Below are positions 1-5,041 of a stretch of 5,062 nt of DNA, one piece after another. Position 1 is the stretch's first letter; each line of letters opens with the position of its first letter. The notes under the pieces were generated by a model, which was not told where the DNA came from, ran no database searches, and saw nothing but the letters and a program-made list of their open reading frames with translations. The translations under genes were made by a program, and so were the position numbers. Origin of the DNA: an uncultured Oscillospiraceae bacterium (lineage in GTDB: Bacteria > Bacillota > Clostridia > Oscillospirales > Oscillospiraceae); the NCBI GenBank assembly GCA_910588455.1, contig CAJUPG010000108.1, forward strand, positions 1 to 5,062. The letters run 5' to 3'.

Positions 1-195
1 GTTGATATTGCTAATGCTTTAGGGACAACAGTAGACGCATTGTTAAAGGACAGCCTGAAAACAGAACAGCATGACGGGACGATACAAGAAATATCAACCT
101 TGCTATATTCATTAGACGATAATGGGAAACAATTCATACTTGACATGGTGAAGCGGTACAGCCATTATCACCAGCCGCCGAGCAGCAGTCTGTAA
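1..195 (+). CDS. XRE-family regulator, C-terminal fragment (5' end outside window)
   Basis: The window opens inside this frame, which gives 64 residues and a TAA stop at 193-195. The first visible residues, VDIANALGTTVDALLKDSL, match the end of the Cro/C1-type helix-turn-helix domain of XRE regulators, where the last DNA-binding helices pack before a short 'D-x-LL-x-DSL' exit. The remaining residues (about 20-64) form a hydrophilic helical tail with a SLDDNGKQFILDMVKRY stretch, as in small XRE repressors of Firmicutes conjugative elements and prophages. The recognition helix lies outside the window, so the target cannot be judged. Codon use is AT-rich (TTA, ATA, ACA, GAA), unlike the GC-rich genes from 471 onward, which suggests transfer. 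Being a mobile-element regulator is inference; the XRE assignment rests on the short N-terminal part visible here. Confidence 0.75.
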   Translation, partial: VDIANALGTTVDALLKDSLKTEQHDGTIQEISTLLYSLDDNGKQFILDMVKRYSHYHQPPSSSL

Positions 196-214
196 AGGTT
201 ATACCTTTGCAGAC
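188..214 (+). other. Hairpin overlapping the XRE stop codon
   Basis: GTCTGTAAAGGT (188-199) and ACCTTTGCAGAC (203-214) can pair over 12 positions, with one G-U wobble (T193 with G209) and a 3-nt loop. The stop codon lies in the left arm. No T-run follows (ACATTGAAAT comes next), so this is a poor intrinsic terminator. The arms are also two copies of the GTCYGYAAA motif found further right, so a protein-binding site is equally possible. Confidence 0.5.
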
Positions 215-348
215 ACATTGAAATCCCCAAAAACAGCCTTGATTTTGCGTCCGTAAAAGTCCGAAAAAATTTTTCAGAGGTCTGTAAATTTCGCTTAATT
301 TATACAGACGCTTTTGCTATGGAGTTAACGGGGACTACTTTTACAAGC
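188..348. repeat. Cluster of GTCYGYAAA-like motifs in both orientations
   Basis: Copies seen: GTCTGTAAA at 188-196 and 280-288, GTCCGTAAA at 249-257, inverted TTTGCAGAC at 206-214, inverted TTATACAGAC at 300-309 (one extra base), and a weaker inverted TTTACAAGC at 340-348. Related inverted pairs are GCGTCCGTA (247-255) with TACAGACGC (303-311, one mismatch) and GTAAAAGT (253-260) with ACTTTTAC (337-344, exact). Several directed copies in about 160 bp next to an AT-rich regulator resemble arm-type recombinase sites or repressor operators at the end of a mobile element. That role is inference; only the repeats are seen. Confidence 0.5.
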
Positions 349-363
349 TGGCAAAGGAATCAG
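196..363. other. Non-coding AT-rich junction region
   Basis: There is no credible open reading frame on either strand between the XRE stop and the terminator. The stretch holds the GTCYGYAAA motifs, a small palindrome GAAAAA-A-TTTTTC (263-275), and a change in base composition near 320-365, where AT-rich DNA gives way to the GC-rich segment. It may contain the junction of an integrated element, but no tRNA end or duplicated attachment core can be identified from this window alone. Confidence 0.4.
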
Positions 364-412
364 GGCAAAAAACTCCGGGCCGCCGAAAATCGGCGGCCCG
401 GAGTTTTTTGCC
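364..412. terminator. Bidirectional intrinsic terminator
   Basis: Positions 364-386 and 390-412 are perfect reverse complements (23 bp) around a 3-nt AAA loop. The GC-rich core (CTCCGGGCCGCCGA) is flanked by AAAAAA (367-372) and TTTTTT (404-409), so on either strand the RNA would form a strong GC hairpin followed by a U-run. It lies 58 nt beyond the aminotransferase stop codon (minus strand) and after the XRE gene (plus strand), which fits termination of two converging transcripts. Confidence 0.93.
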
Positions 413-470
413 ATATTATAGCAAGGTCAATGTTTCTACGCAAGGAATGCCGCTTTGGAAACCTTGTCCC

Positions 471-1655
471 TTATTGATAGCTCTCCGCCAGGGCCTTGAA
501 CTTGGGCAGGGAGCGCTCAATCATGGCGATATCCACGCAGAAGGCCAGCCGCACGTGGCCCGGGGCGCCGAAGCCCGTACCCGGCACCAGAAGCAGGTCA
601 AACTGGCTTTTGGCCCGCTCGCTGAAGGCCAGATCATCCGGCTCCAGACTCCGGGGGAACAGGTAGAACGCTCCGCCGGGCTCCGGCACATGGTAGCCCA
701 TCTCCCGCAGGGCGGGGACCAGGAGCTTGGCGTTGCGCTCATAGAAGGACAGGTCGGAGGTCTCCTCACAGCACAGAGAGGTCACCTGCTGGAACAGGCT
801 GGGGGCGTTCACATAGCCCAGACACCGGCCCGCCCCGGCGATGGCGGCGTATACGTCCTCACTGTCGGTTACCTGTCCGGGCACCAGTACATAGCCCAGA
901 CGCTCCCCGGGCAGGGAAAGAGATTTGCTGTAGGAGTAGCACACAATGGTGTCCGGATAGAGGTCCGGGACCCAGGGGACGGTAAAGCCCGCAAAGACAA
1001 TTTCCCGGTAGGGCTCGTCGGAGATCAGATAGATGGGGTGGCCGTACTGGGCTGCCTTCTCCTTCAAAATTCCCGCCAGCCGCTGGAGGGTTTCCAGAGA
1101 GTACACCACGCCGGAGGGGTTGTTGGGAGAGTTGACCACCACGCCCTTGGTGTTGGGGGTGATGGCCCGCTCGAAGGCATCGAAGTCAATTTGGAAGTGT
1201 TCAATCTCCGGGGGAATCACCACCATTTTGGCCCCCGCGCCGGCAATGAACACGCCGTACTCGGGGAAGTAGGGGGCGAACACAATGAACTCGTCGCCGG
1301 GACAGGCCAGGCCGTGGAAGCAGCAGCACAGGGAGGCGGCGGCCCCCACGGTGAGATAGAGCTGCTCGGGCTTGTAGTCCCCATGGAACCGGCGGTTCAG
1401 GGAGTCGGCGAACCGCTGGCGGGCGGCGTAGTCCCCGGGGGCGCTGGTGTAGGCGTGAATGGGGGAGTTGGGCTGCTGAAGCAGCCGGATGGCGGTCTCG
1501 TTGACCACCGGGGGCGGGGCTACGCTGGGGTTGCCCAGGGAGAAGTCGTAGACGTTTTCCCGGCCCACCACGGCGGCGCGCTGGTTGCCGTATTCAAACA
1601 GCTCCCGGATGACGGAGCGGGCGGTACCCAGATTTTTCATTGCTTGGGAGACCAT
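471..1655 (-). CDS. PLP-dependent aminotransferase, class I/II (fold type I)
   Basis: This 394-residue protein has the usual length and motif order of aspartate-aminotransferase-superfamily enzymes, which use pyridoxal phosphate to move an amino group between an amino acid and a 2-oxo acid in the cytoplasm. Visible elements are the N-terminal substrate-loop motif SLGNPSV (39-45), NSPNNPSG (175-182, with cofactor-contacting N179), SDEPY (212-216, with D213 pairing to the pyridine nitrogen and Y216), SYSKSLSLPGERLGY (241-255, with K244 as the Schiff-base lysine and R252 for the phosphate), and GHVRLAF (366-372), where R369 should hold the substrate carboxylate. All key residues are present, so it should be active. 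A cysteine run, LCCCF (109-113), is unusual. Neighbours do not indicate the substrate, so aspartate, aromatic or other specificity stays open. The ATG at 1655 is supported by AGGAGGT with an 8-nt spacer. It has its own promoter and an intrinsic terminator. Confidence 0.95.
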   Translation of the reverse strand: MVSQAMKNLGTARSVIRELFEYGNQRAAVVGRENVYDFSLGNPSVAPPPVVNETAIRLLQQPNSPIHAYTSAPGDYAARQRFADSLNRRFHGDYKPEQLYLTVGAAASLCCCFHGLACPGDEFIVFAPYFPEYGVFIAGAGAKMVVIPPEIEHFQIDFDAFERAITPNTKGVVVNSPNNPSGVVYSLETLQRLAGILKEKAAQYGHPIYLISDEPYREIVFAGFTVPWVPDLYPDTIVCYSYSKSLSLPGERLGYVLVPGQVTDSEDVYAAIAGAGRCLGYVNAPSLFQQVTSLCCEETSDLSFYERNAKLLVPALREMGYHVPEPGGAFYLFPRSLEPDDLAFSERAKSQFDLLLVPGTGFGAPGHVRLAFCVDIAMIERSLPKFKALAESYQ

Positions 1656-1663
1656 AGGTTTCT

Positions 1664-1670
1664 ACCTCCT
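1664..1670 (-). promoter_or_regulatory. Ribosome binding site of the aminotransferase
   Basis: On the minus strand this reads AGGAGGT, a near-perfect Shine-Dalgarno sequence 8 nt before the ATG at 1655. It fixes the start at MVSQAMKN rather than at the internal methionine six residues in. Confidence 0.9.
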
Positions 1671-1688
1671 GTATGTTTGGTGGAACTG

Positions 1689-1717
1689 ATTATAGCACGG
1701 CGCTTTGCGCCTGTAAA
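1689..1717 (-). promoter_or_regulatory. Sigma-A-type promoter of the aminotransferase gene, with a palindrome in its spacer
   Basis: Read on the minus strand: TTTACA (1717-1712) as -35, a 17-nt spacer, and TATAAT (1694-1689) as -10, preceded by TGC (extended -10). Transcription would begin near 1682, about 27 nt before the ATG. The spacer contains a perfect palindrome GGCGC-AAA-GCGCC (1711-1699), so a repressor could bind between the two boxes. The promoter sits in the 85 nt between the VWA gene and the aminotransferase, so the latter can be expressed independently. Confidence 0.8.
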
Positions 1718-1740
1718 GTAGGAGAAGCCCCGGAGCGGAC

Positions 1741-2934
1741 CTACCGGTTGAGCAGCTTTTTCATGCTCTCCTCCAGCCCGTCCACGGTCAGGGGGAACAT
1801 GGGGAACAGCTCCGCGATCACGTCGTAGGTCTGGGTCCAGTAGGGCCCCCAGTCGGGGCGGGGGCTGGGGTTGAGCCAGACAATCCTGGAAAACCGGCTG
1901 CGGAACAGCTCCAGCCACCCCAGGCCGGACCGGTAGAGGGGGTCGTCCCCGGGGCCGCTGTACCGCCGGCCGCCGGTGAGCTCATAGGGAGCCATCTGGG
2001 CGTCCCCCACGAAAATGATCTTATACTCCGGGCTCAGGTTGGACAGCACCCACTGGGTCTCCACATGGGTGCGCAGATGGAGCTCCGGCTCGGTATACAG
2101 CCGGGAGTAGGGGCAGTTGTGAAAATAGTAGACCTTCAGATCCTGAAAGTGCCGGGACTTGCTCACCGCCTGGAACAGGGCGGAGCACAGGCGGCTGTAA
2201 TACTCCATGGAGCCGCCGGAGTCAATGAGCAGGGCCACCTTGACCGTGTTCTGCCGGGGGCGCTTGTAGCGCACCTTCAGCATCCCCCCGCTGTCCGCCG
2301 TGTCCCGGATGGTCCCGTCCACGTCGAATTCCGTGGGGGGCAGGTCCACCAGGCCGGAGTATTGCCGCAGATGCCGCAGAGCCACCTGGAACTGCCGGGT
2401 GTCCAGGGTGTTGTCCCCCCGAAAATCCCGGAACCGCCGCTCTCCGGCCACCCGGAAGGCCCGCTTGTACATGGACTTGCCCCCTACCCGGATGCCTGTA
2501 GGGGACAGACCGGAGTTGCCGAATACGGACATACCGTGGGTGCCCACCCAGTAGCGGCCCCCGTTGTGCTCCTCGGTCTGCTCCTGGAGGCGCTCCCGGA
2601 GCATCTCCTCAATCTCCTCCTCGGACAGTCCCGCGTTGATGGCCGCCTGGATGGGGTCGTAATTGGCCAGAGTCTCCGGCTTGTCCAGCCAGTCCAGCAG
2701 CTCCTGGGAGATTTCCTGCTCAAAGGGCACGTCCTTGAAATACTCCAAAAAGGCCCGGTCAAACCGGTCGAAATCTGACTCGCTCTTCACCAGAAGGGCC
2801 CGGCACAGGGCGTAAAACCCGGTAAAGCTGGCCCCGTGGAGGTTTTTATGCAGCCCTTCCATCAGGGACATCCATTCGGTGAGGGAGACCTTCAGCCCCC
2901 GCCGGCGCAGCAGGTACAAAAATTCCTCAAACAT
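1741..2934 (-). CDS. VWA-domain protein, CoxE-like partner of a MoxR-type AAA+ ATPase
   Basis: This 397-residue protein resembles the CoxE/COG3552-type VWA proteins that work with an AAA+ ATPase encoded next to them; in CO dehydrogenase systems CoxD and CoxE help mature the enzyme. Residues 1-120 are a helical, acidic N-terminal region with a likely coiled segment SEEEIEEMLRERL (104-116). A charged linker runs from 121 to 228, including arginine-rich RAFRVAGERRFRDFR (158-172). The VWA fold starts at VKVALLIDSGGSM (231-243). Its metal-site motif is D238-x-G240-x-S242 instead of the canonical D-x-S-x-S; DxGGSM is, to my knowledge, a recurrent variant in this subfamily. FVGDAQMAP (308-316, D311) fits the third metal-site loop. 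No signal peptide or membrane helix is seen, so it is cytoplasmic. It starts 4 nt after the AAA+ stop codon, with only a weak GGCGGTGA upstream, so translation is probably coupled. The client protein is unknown. Confidence 0.88.
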   Translation of the reverse strand: MFEEFLYLLRRRGLKVSLTEWMSLMEGLHKNLHGASFTGFYALCRALLVKSESDFDRFDRAFLEYFKDVPFEQEISQELLDWLDKPETLANYDPIQAAINAGLSEEEIEEMLRERLQEQTEEHNGGRYWVGTHGMSVFGNSGLSPTGIRVGGKSMYKRAFRVAGERRFRDFRGDNTLDTRQFQVALRHLRQYSGLVDLPPTEFDVDGTIRDTADSGGMLKVRYKRPRQNTVKVALLIDSGGSMEYYSRLCSALFQAVSKSRHFQDLKVYYFHNCPYSRLYTEPELHLRTHVETQWVLSNLSPEYKIIFVGDAQMAPYELTGGRRYSGPGDDPLYRSGLGWLELFRSRFSRIVWLNPSPRPDWGPYWTQTYDVIAELFPMFPLTVDGLEESMKKLLNR

Positions 2935-2938
2935 GACT

Positions 2939-3748
2939 TCACCGCCAGGACCGGCGCATGGTCTCGATATCCTCGTTCTTTTTCAGCAGAACGCCAAGAT
3001 AGGGGACCTCCTTGATGATGCGCTTGGGGTCGTATCCCCCGTGCACCAGGGCCTGGACCCAGTCCAGGATTTCACTGGTGGAGGGTTTTTTCTTAATCTG
3101 GGGCAGGGCGCGGATTTTATAGAAGGCCTCCAGGGCCTGGTCCAGCAGCTTCTGGTTCAGGTCCGGGAAGTGGACCCGGACAATCTCCCCCATCAGCTCC
3201 TTGTCCGGGAACTCGATATAGTGGAACACGCACCGGCGCAGAAAGGCGTCGGGCAGCTCCTTCTCCGCGTTGGAGGTGATGATGACTACGGGGCGGTGGT
3301 TTGCCGTCACGGTCCGGCCCGTCTCCGGGATGTGGAACTCCATCCGGTCCAGCTCCCAGAGCAGGTCGTTGGGGAACTCCAGGTCCGCCTTGTCGATCTC
3401 GTCGATCAGCAGCACTACCTGCTCCGGACTGGAGAAGGCATCTCCCAGCTTGCCTAGCTTGACATATTTTTCCACGTCGTCCACTTTTCCGCCGAACTGG
3501 CTGTCGTACAGCCGCTGGACCACGTCGTAGACATACAGGCCGTCCTGGGCCTTGGTGGTGGATTTGATGTTCCAGATCAGCAGCTGCTTGTTCAGGGCGG
3601 CGGCGATGGCCTCCGCCAGCACCGTTTTGCCGGTGCCCGGCTCGCCCTTAATCAGCAGAGGTTTTTTTAACGCCATAGCGATGTTGACCGCCCGCAGCAG
3701 CTCCGGGTCGGCCACATAGTCCCGGCTTCCGTGAAATTCCTGGCTCAT
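2939..3748 (-). CDS. MoxR-like AAA+ ATPase (CoxD-like)
   Basis: This 269-residue ATPase has all core AAA+ elements: Walker A GEPGTGKT (35-42), Walker B VVLLIDEIDKAD (111-122, D116 and E117), sensor 1 IITSN (156-160, N160), a candidate arginine finger at R171/R172 in AFLRRC, and a C-terminal lid with KKPSTSEILDW (220-230), typical of the MoxR branch. MoxR ATPases form ring hexamers and, with a VWA partner, remodel, load metal into or activate client enzymes. The next gene downstream encodes such a partner. The start is set at MSQEFHGS (ATG at 3748), which has GGAAAGGA 10 nt upstream and a promoter just before it; the frame stays open upstream to 4018, but that part lies antisense to the MerR gene and carries no AAA+ residues. 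No client enzyme such as a molybdenum hydroxylase lies in the window. Confidence 0.92.
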   Translation of the reverse strand: MSQEFHGSRDYVADPELLRAVNIAMALKKPLLIKGEPGTGKTVLAEAIAAALNKQLLIWNIKSTTKAQDGLYVYDVVQRLYDSQFGGKVDDVEKYVKLGKLGDAFSSPEQVVLLIDEIDKADLEFPNDLLWELDRMEFHIPETGRTVTANHRPVVIITSNAEKELPDAFLRRCVFHYIEFPDKELMGEIVRVHFPDLNQKLLDQALEAFYKIRALPQIKKKPSTSEILDWVQALVHGGYDPKRIIKEVPYLGVLLKKNEDIETMRRSWR

Positions 3749-3758
3749 GGTTTTGATT

Positions 3759-3766
3759 TCCTTTCC
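3759..3766 (-). promoter_or_regulatory. Ribosome binding site deciding the AAA+ start
   Basis: GGAAAGGA on the minus strand, 10 nt before the ATG at 3748. Together with the promoter at 3788-3816, it excludes the longer upstream reading of the frame. Confidence 0.7.
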
Positions 3767-3787
3767 GCATTGAAATAATCTGACAGC

Positions 3788-3816
3788 ATTGTAGCCGCTC
3801 TTTTGAAAAAAATCAA
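3788..3816 (-). promoter_or_regulatory. Promoter of the AAA+/VWA operon
   Basis: On the minus strand: TTGATT (3816-3811), a 17-nt spacer, and TACAAT (3793-3788). Transcription would start near 3781, leaving a leader of about 33 nt that contains the GGAAAGGA ribosome binding site. It diverges from the MerR promoter, the two -35 boxes lying about 18 nt apart. Confidence 0.7.
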
Positions 3817-3831
3817 GTTTTTTTGAAAAAA
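3801..3831. repeat. Phased A/T-tract repeat between divergent promoters
   Basis: TTTTGAAAAAA occurs at 3801-3811 and 3821-3831, exactly 20 bp apart. TTGA at 3803, TCAA at 3813 and TTGA at 3823 are spaced by 10 bp, about one helical turn. Tracts phased in this way usually bend DNA and can act as UP-like elements. The segment overlaps the -35 box of the AAA+/VWA promoter and ends just before that of the MerR gene. Confidence 0.55.
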
Positions 3832-3834
3832 CCC

Positions 3835-3865
3835 TTGACTTTCCCCCTGGTGGATGGTTTACACT
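3835..3865 (+). promoter_or_regulatory. MerR-type promoter with 19-nt spacer, probably self-regulated
   Basis: TTGACT (3835-3840) and TACACT (3860-3865) are separated by 19 nt, longer than the normal 17 and typical of promoters that MerR proteins activate by twisting the DNA. An imperfect dyad, CCnnC/GnnGG (pairs 3843/3857, 3844/3856, 3847/3853), is centred at 3850, the exact middle of the spacer, where a MerR dimer would bind. The -10 box ends 7 nt before the ATG at 3872, so transcription should begin at or next to the start codon. Confidence 0.65.
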
Positions 3866-3871
3866 AATCCC

Positions 3872-4525
3872 ATGAAGATCAACGAGGTAGAATCCCAGGT
3901 GGGCATTACAAAGAAAAATATCCGCTTTTATGAGGAGCAGGGACTGCTCTCCCCACGGCGCAACAGCGAAAACGGCTATCGGGACTATGGCGAGGAAGAG
4001 GTGAAGGTGCTGCGGCAAATCAAGCTCATGCGGAAGCTGGGCGTCCCGTTAGAAGAGATTCGTCAGATGCAGTCCGGGGCCCATACGGTGGGGGACGGGA
4101 TGCGCCGCCACCTGGTCACCCTGGAACGGGAGCGGCACAATCTGGAGCAGGCCTCCCGGCTGTGCGAGACCCTGCGAGACCAGGAGGTCCGGCTGGACAG
4201 TCTGGACGCCCAGTCCCTTCTGGAACAGATGGAGACTCTGGAGCAGGAGGGCACAACCTTCCAGGACAAGCAGATGGGCGACGCCCGGGGGCTGTCCTAC
4301 GTGGCCCCGGTGGTGGTTACGGTGCTGGTCACCATCGTGCTGGGGGCGCTGATCGGCGTCATACTCTGGGCCGGGTTCACCCAGCCGAAGGAGGCTCCGC
4401 CTCTGGTTTTGGCGCTGCTCATGGCGGCTGTCCCGGCGCTGATTATTTTGGGGACCTATCTGGCCCTGTATCAGCGGGTGAAGGAAATTCAGAAAGGAGA
4501 AATGGACGATGCGAAAAAATACTAA
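3872..4525 (+). CDS. MerR-family regulator with two C-terminal transmembrane helices
   Basis: This 217-residue protein starts with a clear MerR DNA-binding domain: MKINEVESQVGITKKNIRFY (1-20) followed by EEQGLL, then GYRDYGEEEVKVLRQIK (35-51) and the LGVPLEEIR helix (56-64). Residues about 78-125 form the dimerising coiled coil usual in the family. A ligand domain is then replaced by two hydrophobic segments at about 143-168 and 177-199, joined by the short loop TQPKEAPP, and a cytoplasmic tail YQRVKEIQKGEMDDAKKY (200-217). It should therefore be a regulator held at the membrane, with DNA-binding domain and tail both inside. No cysteine cluster for metal sensing is seen (a single Cys at 98). 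The start is the ATG at 3872: the in-frame ATG at 3854 lies between the promoter boxes and would not be transcribed. No Shine-Dalgarno sequence precedes 3872, suggesting a leaderless mRNA. The tail and membrane module recur in the two genes downstream. Signal and targets are unknown. Confidence 0.9.
   Translation: MKINEVESQVGITKKNIRFYEEQGLLSPRRNSENGYRDYGEEEVKVLRQIKLMRKLGVPLEEIRQMQSGAHTVGDGMRRHLVTLERERHNLEQASRLCETLRDQEVRLDSLDAQSLLEQMETLEQEGTTFQDKQMGDARGLSYVAPVVVTVLVTIVLGALIGVILWAGFTQPKEAPPLVLALLMAAVPALIILGTYLALYQRVKEIQKGEMDDAKKY
4494..4500 (+). promoter_or_regulatory. Ribosome binding site inside the MerR gene for the next gene
   Basis: AAGGAGA lies within the codons for K-G-E of the MerR tail, 8 nt before the ATG at 4509, which is itself read out of frame from the Asp-Ala codons. 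Confidence 0.85.
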
Positions 4526-4766
4526 CGGGCACGGACTTTTTGGCGCGGTGCTGGTCGCTGCTCTGGTCGTTTCCTGGATCGGCGTTGTGATCGTGTTTCT
4601 GTTCACAGCCCTGTCCGGCGGGGCCGGCGTGGAGACGACCCTCTTTATCATGATGGGAATTTATCTCCTGGTCGGACTGGCCATTGCAGGCGGCGTATGC
4701 TACTCTTTGTACCAGCGCTGGCAGGAGGTCAAAGGAGGCGAAGAGGATGAAGCCAAAAAGTATTGA
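4509..4766 (+). CDS. Small two-helix membrane protein with the MerR-type tail
   Basis: This 85-residue protein belongs to no family I can name. A short basic N-terminus (MRKNTNGHG) is followed by hydrophobic segments at about 10-34 and 44-67, joined by a small loop (TALSGGAGVET), then the tail YQRWQEVKGGEEDEAKKY (68-85). By the positive-inside rule both ends face the cytoplasm. The tail matches that of the MerR protein just upstream (YQR-x-x-E-[IV]-x-x-G-E-x-D-[DE]-AKKY), so it looks like the membrane module of that regulator without the DNA-binding domain. It overlaps the MerR gene by 17 nt and has its own strong ribosome binding site, so both are made from one mRNA. A role as membrane partner or antagonist of the regulator is inference. 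Confidence 0.85.
   Translation: MRKNTNGHGLFGAVLVAALVVSWIGVVIVFLFTALSGGAGVETTLFIMMGIYLLVGLAIAGGVCYSLYQRWQEVKGGEEDEAKKY
4732..4738 (+). promoter_or_regulatory. Ribosome binding site inside the second membrane gene
   Basis: AAGGAGG lies in the codons for K-G-G of the tail, 8 nt before the ATG at 4747. It selects that ATG over the earlier in-frame ATG at 4684, which falls inside the upstream gene and would prefix the protein with out-of-frame residues. Confidence 0.85.
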
Positions 4767-5010
4767 GGAGCATAAACGGAAGTTGAAAAAAGAAGCTGTG
4801 CTTGGGGTCGCCGCCGCCGGATTTTTTCAGCTTCTAAGCGCGGGGTGTCTGTTTGCCCTGTGCCTGGTTCCGGACCTGCCTCAGTGGCTTTGGTACATTT
4901 TTATGGGATTAGCCGTTTTTTGTGCGGTTATGATAATCCCGGGAGTGCTTCTGTTAAAGGGGCGCTTTCGAGAAATTGAAGGAGGAGAATTAGATGAAGC
5001 TAGTCAATAG
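4747..5010 (+). CDS. Second small two-helix membrane protein with a divergent tail
   Basis: This 87-residue protein begins with a basic, helical segment, MKPKSIEEHKRKLKKE, followed by hydrophobic helices at about 17-41 and 47-70 separated by PDLPQ, and a tail KGRFREIEGGELDEASQ (71-87). The tail keeps R73, E76, I77, G80, E81, D83, E84 and A85 of the pattern seen in the two upstream proteins but ends in SQ instead of KKY. Topology is probably both ends inside. It overlaps the preceding gene by 20 nt. The final third of the gene and the DNA after it become more AT-rich, so the end may have been altered. It is likely an ancient duplicate of its neighbour; its function is not known. Confidence 0.83.
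   Translation: MKPKSIEEHKRKLKKEAVLGVAAAGFFQLLSAGCLFALCLVPDLPQWLWYIFMGLAVFCAVMIIPGVLLLKGRFREIEGGELDEASQ
4979..4985 (+). promoter_or_regulatory. Third tail-embedded ribosome binding site
   Basis: AAGGAGG in the codons for E-G-G of the third tail, again 8 nt before an ATG (4994). The site is as good as the other two, but the frame it serves is only 15 codons long. Confidence 0.5.
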
Positions 5011-5041
5011 ACCTCTTGCGAAAATAAAAATAATGAGATAA
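4994..5041 (+). other. 15-codon frame at the end of the operon, possible remnant
   Basis: The ATG at 4994 lies in the GAT-GAA codons of the third tail and opens a frame of 15 residues (MKLVNRPLAKIKIMR), stopping at 5039-5041. Its position relative to the upstream gene repeats the arrangement of the two real overlaps. It has no hydrophobic helix. It could be the stub of a lost fourth member, a leader peptide, or simply a by-product of the tail codons. Confidence 0.2.

Noticed and set aside
196..363. tRNA gene end or CRISPR repeats as an integration target
   Set aside because: No tRNA arm pattern or CCA end is visible, and the short motifs are unevenly spaced and in both orientations, unlike CRISPR repeats.
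422..466. CAAGGT...ACCTTG inverted repeat after the aminotransferase stop
   Set aside because: Only 6 bp with a 33-nt loop and no T-run; the perfect hairpin at 364-412 is the convincing terminator.
1709..1717. GCCTGTAAA as another copy of the left-end motif
   Set aside because: It has one mismatch, stands alone far from the cluster, and is explained by the -35 box of the aminotransferase promoter.
408..1721. 437-residue plus-strand open frame opposite the aminotransferase
   Set aside because: It is antisense to a gene with intact catalytic motifs, begins inside the terminator, has no ribosome binding site, and its Gly/Val/His-rich translation shows no fold. Long antisense frames are common in GC-rich genes.
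2065..3457. Plus-strand frames opposite the VWA and AAA+ genes (2065-2778, 2300-2554, 2879-3457, 3270-3530)
   Set aside because: They are shadows of the minus-strand genes, with no ribosome binding sites and low-complexity translations.
3854..3871. Upstream in-frame ATG for the MerR gene
   Set aside because: It lies between the -35 and -10 boxes, so it would not be on the transcript, and the family's N-terminus begins at MKINEV.
3749..4018. N-terminal extension of the AAA+ protein up to 4018
   Set aside because: The extension crosses the divergent promoters and the MerR gene, carries no AAA+ elements, and the start at 3748 has a ribosome binding site and promoter.
4049..4651. Frames opposite or offset to the MerR gene (minus 4049-4651, minus 4063-4269, plus 4162-4590)
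   Set aside because: They overlap the well-supported MerR coding sequence in other frames and translate to Gln/Pro/Gly/Arg-rich sequence without domains.
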